Shown here piece after piece: positions 63,787-64,000 of a stretch of 64,000 bases of DNA (within the stretch, counting starts at the first letter, position 1; every line of letters begins with the position of its first letter). The notes under the pieces were generated by a model that was not told where the DNA came from, did no database searches, and saw only the letters and a program-made list of their open reading frames with translations. Position numbers and translations under genes: made by a program. Source of the DNA: Hyphomicrobiales bacterium (lineage in GTDB: Bacteria > Pseudomonadota > Alphaproteobacteria > Rhizobiales > Rhizobiaceae); the NCBI GenBank assembly GCA_900473795.1, contig UCMT01000019.1, positions 1-64,000 of the forward strand, given 5' to 3'.

Positions 63787-64000
63787 TCAGGTCTTCCACG
63801 GGGCGGCTTTGAACCAGCCGACAAGATAGGCGGTCGCTATCAACAGGGCGAAACCGGCAAGATTTGCGATTGCGGTGGGCAATGGTGTGCGTCCGGCATG
63901 ATCGAGCCAGATGCCGATCATCTGCGCCACGACCATGCCGGTTATGAAGACAGCAAGCGATTGCTGTCCGACTTTCATCAACACGCGGGTTACTGGGTAA
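63787..64000 (-). CDS. OpgC-like acyltransferase, C-terminal end (5' part outside window)
   Basis: The minus-strand frame is open to the window edge. The visible 70 residues (YPVTRVLMKVGQQSLAVFITGMVV and the following GIWLDHAGRTPLPTAIANLAGF) match the last two helices of OpgC-type membrane acyltransferases that succinylate periplasmic glucans. Only the end can be seen. Confidence 0.7.
   Translation of the reverse strand, partial: YPVTRVLMKVGQQSLAVFITGMVVAQMIGIWLDHAGRTPLPTAIANLAGFALLIATAYLVGWFKAAPWKT

Overview
The window reads as an accessory, metal-resistance-rich replicon segment of an alphaproteobacterium, most likely Hyphomicrobiales (Rhizobium/Ensifer/Shinella-like). The basis is high GC, rhizobial-looking gene content (OpgC end, YafY/WYL regulator, class III cyclases, NrsF-type anti-sigma factor) and debris of IS66, IS110 and Tn3-type elements. 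No rRNA, tRNA or CRISPR array was seen. Gene functions come from reading protein sequence and motifs by eye; no database search was run.

Region 1 (1-12.5 kb) is a periplasmic copper/silver-type block. An MFS transporter and an ArsR-rhodanese fusion are divergent around a clear ArsR-type dyad. Then, all on the + strand, come a Met/Cys-rich secreted protein, a FixH/YtkA-like protein, CusB, CusA, a 39-aa Met-rich membrane peptide, a second Met/Cys-rich secreted protein, a CueO-like multicopper oxidase, a DUF411 protein, a TlpA-like thioredoxin, a small membrane protein, a SCO protein and a DsbA-like gene broken by an internal deletion.

Region 2 (12.9-27.7 kb) is a mercury block made of several sub-modules. 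The first is a MerR-HMA fusion, a CcdA-like membrane protein and a P1B-ATPase with a YPC instead of CPC motif. The second is a MerR divergent from a MerC protein fused to a bufferin-precursor-like (DUF2282) domain, followed by a flavin disulfide reductase. Then come a HisI paralog, a small MerF-like protein, an IS110 remnant, a cyclase, a classical merT-merP-merF-merA operon with a decayed merR, and TVP38 plus VKOR-like genes. Three promoters here share one MerR-type architecture (TTGAGC, 15-bp dyad, 19-bp spacer).

Region 3 (28-39.4 kb) holds homologues of the poorly understood E. coli ydj/ynj locus: YnjD, YnjC, YnjB, TVP38, YnjF and a YnjA-like protein. Mixed in are two flavin oxidoreductases, a DUF547 protein, an ECF sigma factor and a small HxxxCxxC protein that may be its anti-sigma. 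A TetR regulator is divergent from the YnjA-like gene.

Region 4 (39.4-46.1 kb) contains a WYL regulator, a monooxygenase-like protein, IS66/resolvase debris and a complete Tn3-family transposon (42053-46071) with about 41-bp inverted repeats and a 5-bp target duplication ACGGA.

Region 5 (46-61 kb) holds the most interesting system. A bufferin cluster (bufA DUF2282, bufB DUF692, bufC DUF2063) is divergent from an ECF sigma factor/NrsF pair like Caulobacter SigF-NrsF. I find the same promoter, GTAAC-N17-CG(T/A)A, seven times in promoter positions. It precedes bufABC, sigF-nrsF, a DoxX gene, a YHS-domain protein, a DUF3179 protein, a glycoamylase-family protein and a 50-aa Tat-signal peptide gene. 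This defines a predicted metal-stress regulon in the window. In trans it may also matter for the MerC-bufferin fusion 37 kb away. The rest of the region holds DUF302, a YeeE/YedE gene with one in-frame stop, a TetR/peroxiredoxin pair, a YiiX-like hydrolase, a membrane cyclase and a thioredoxin/CcdA pair.

Region 6 (61.8-64 kb) has a degenerate SDR protein, a CaiB/BaiF-type CoA transferase and the C-terminal end of an OpgC-like protein running off the window.
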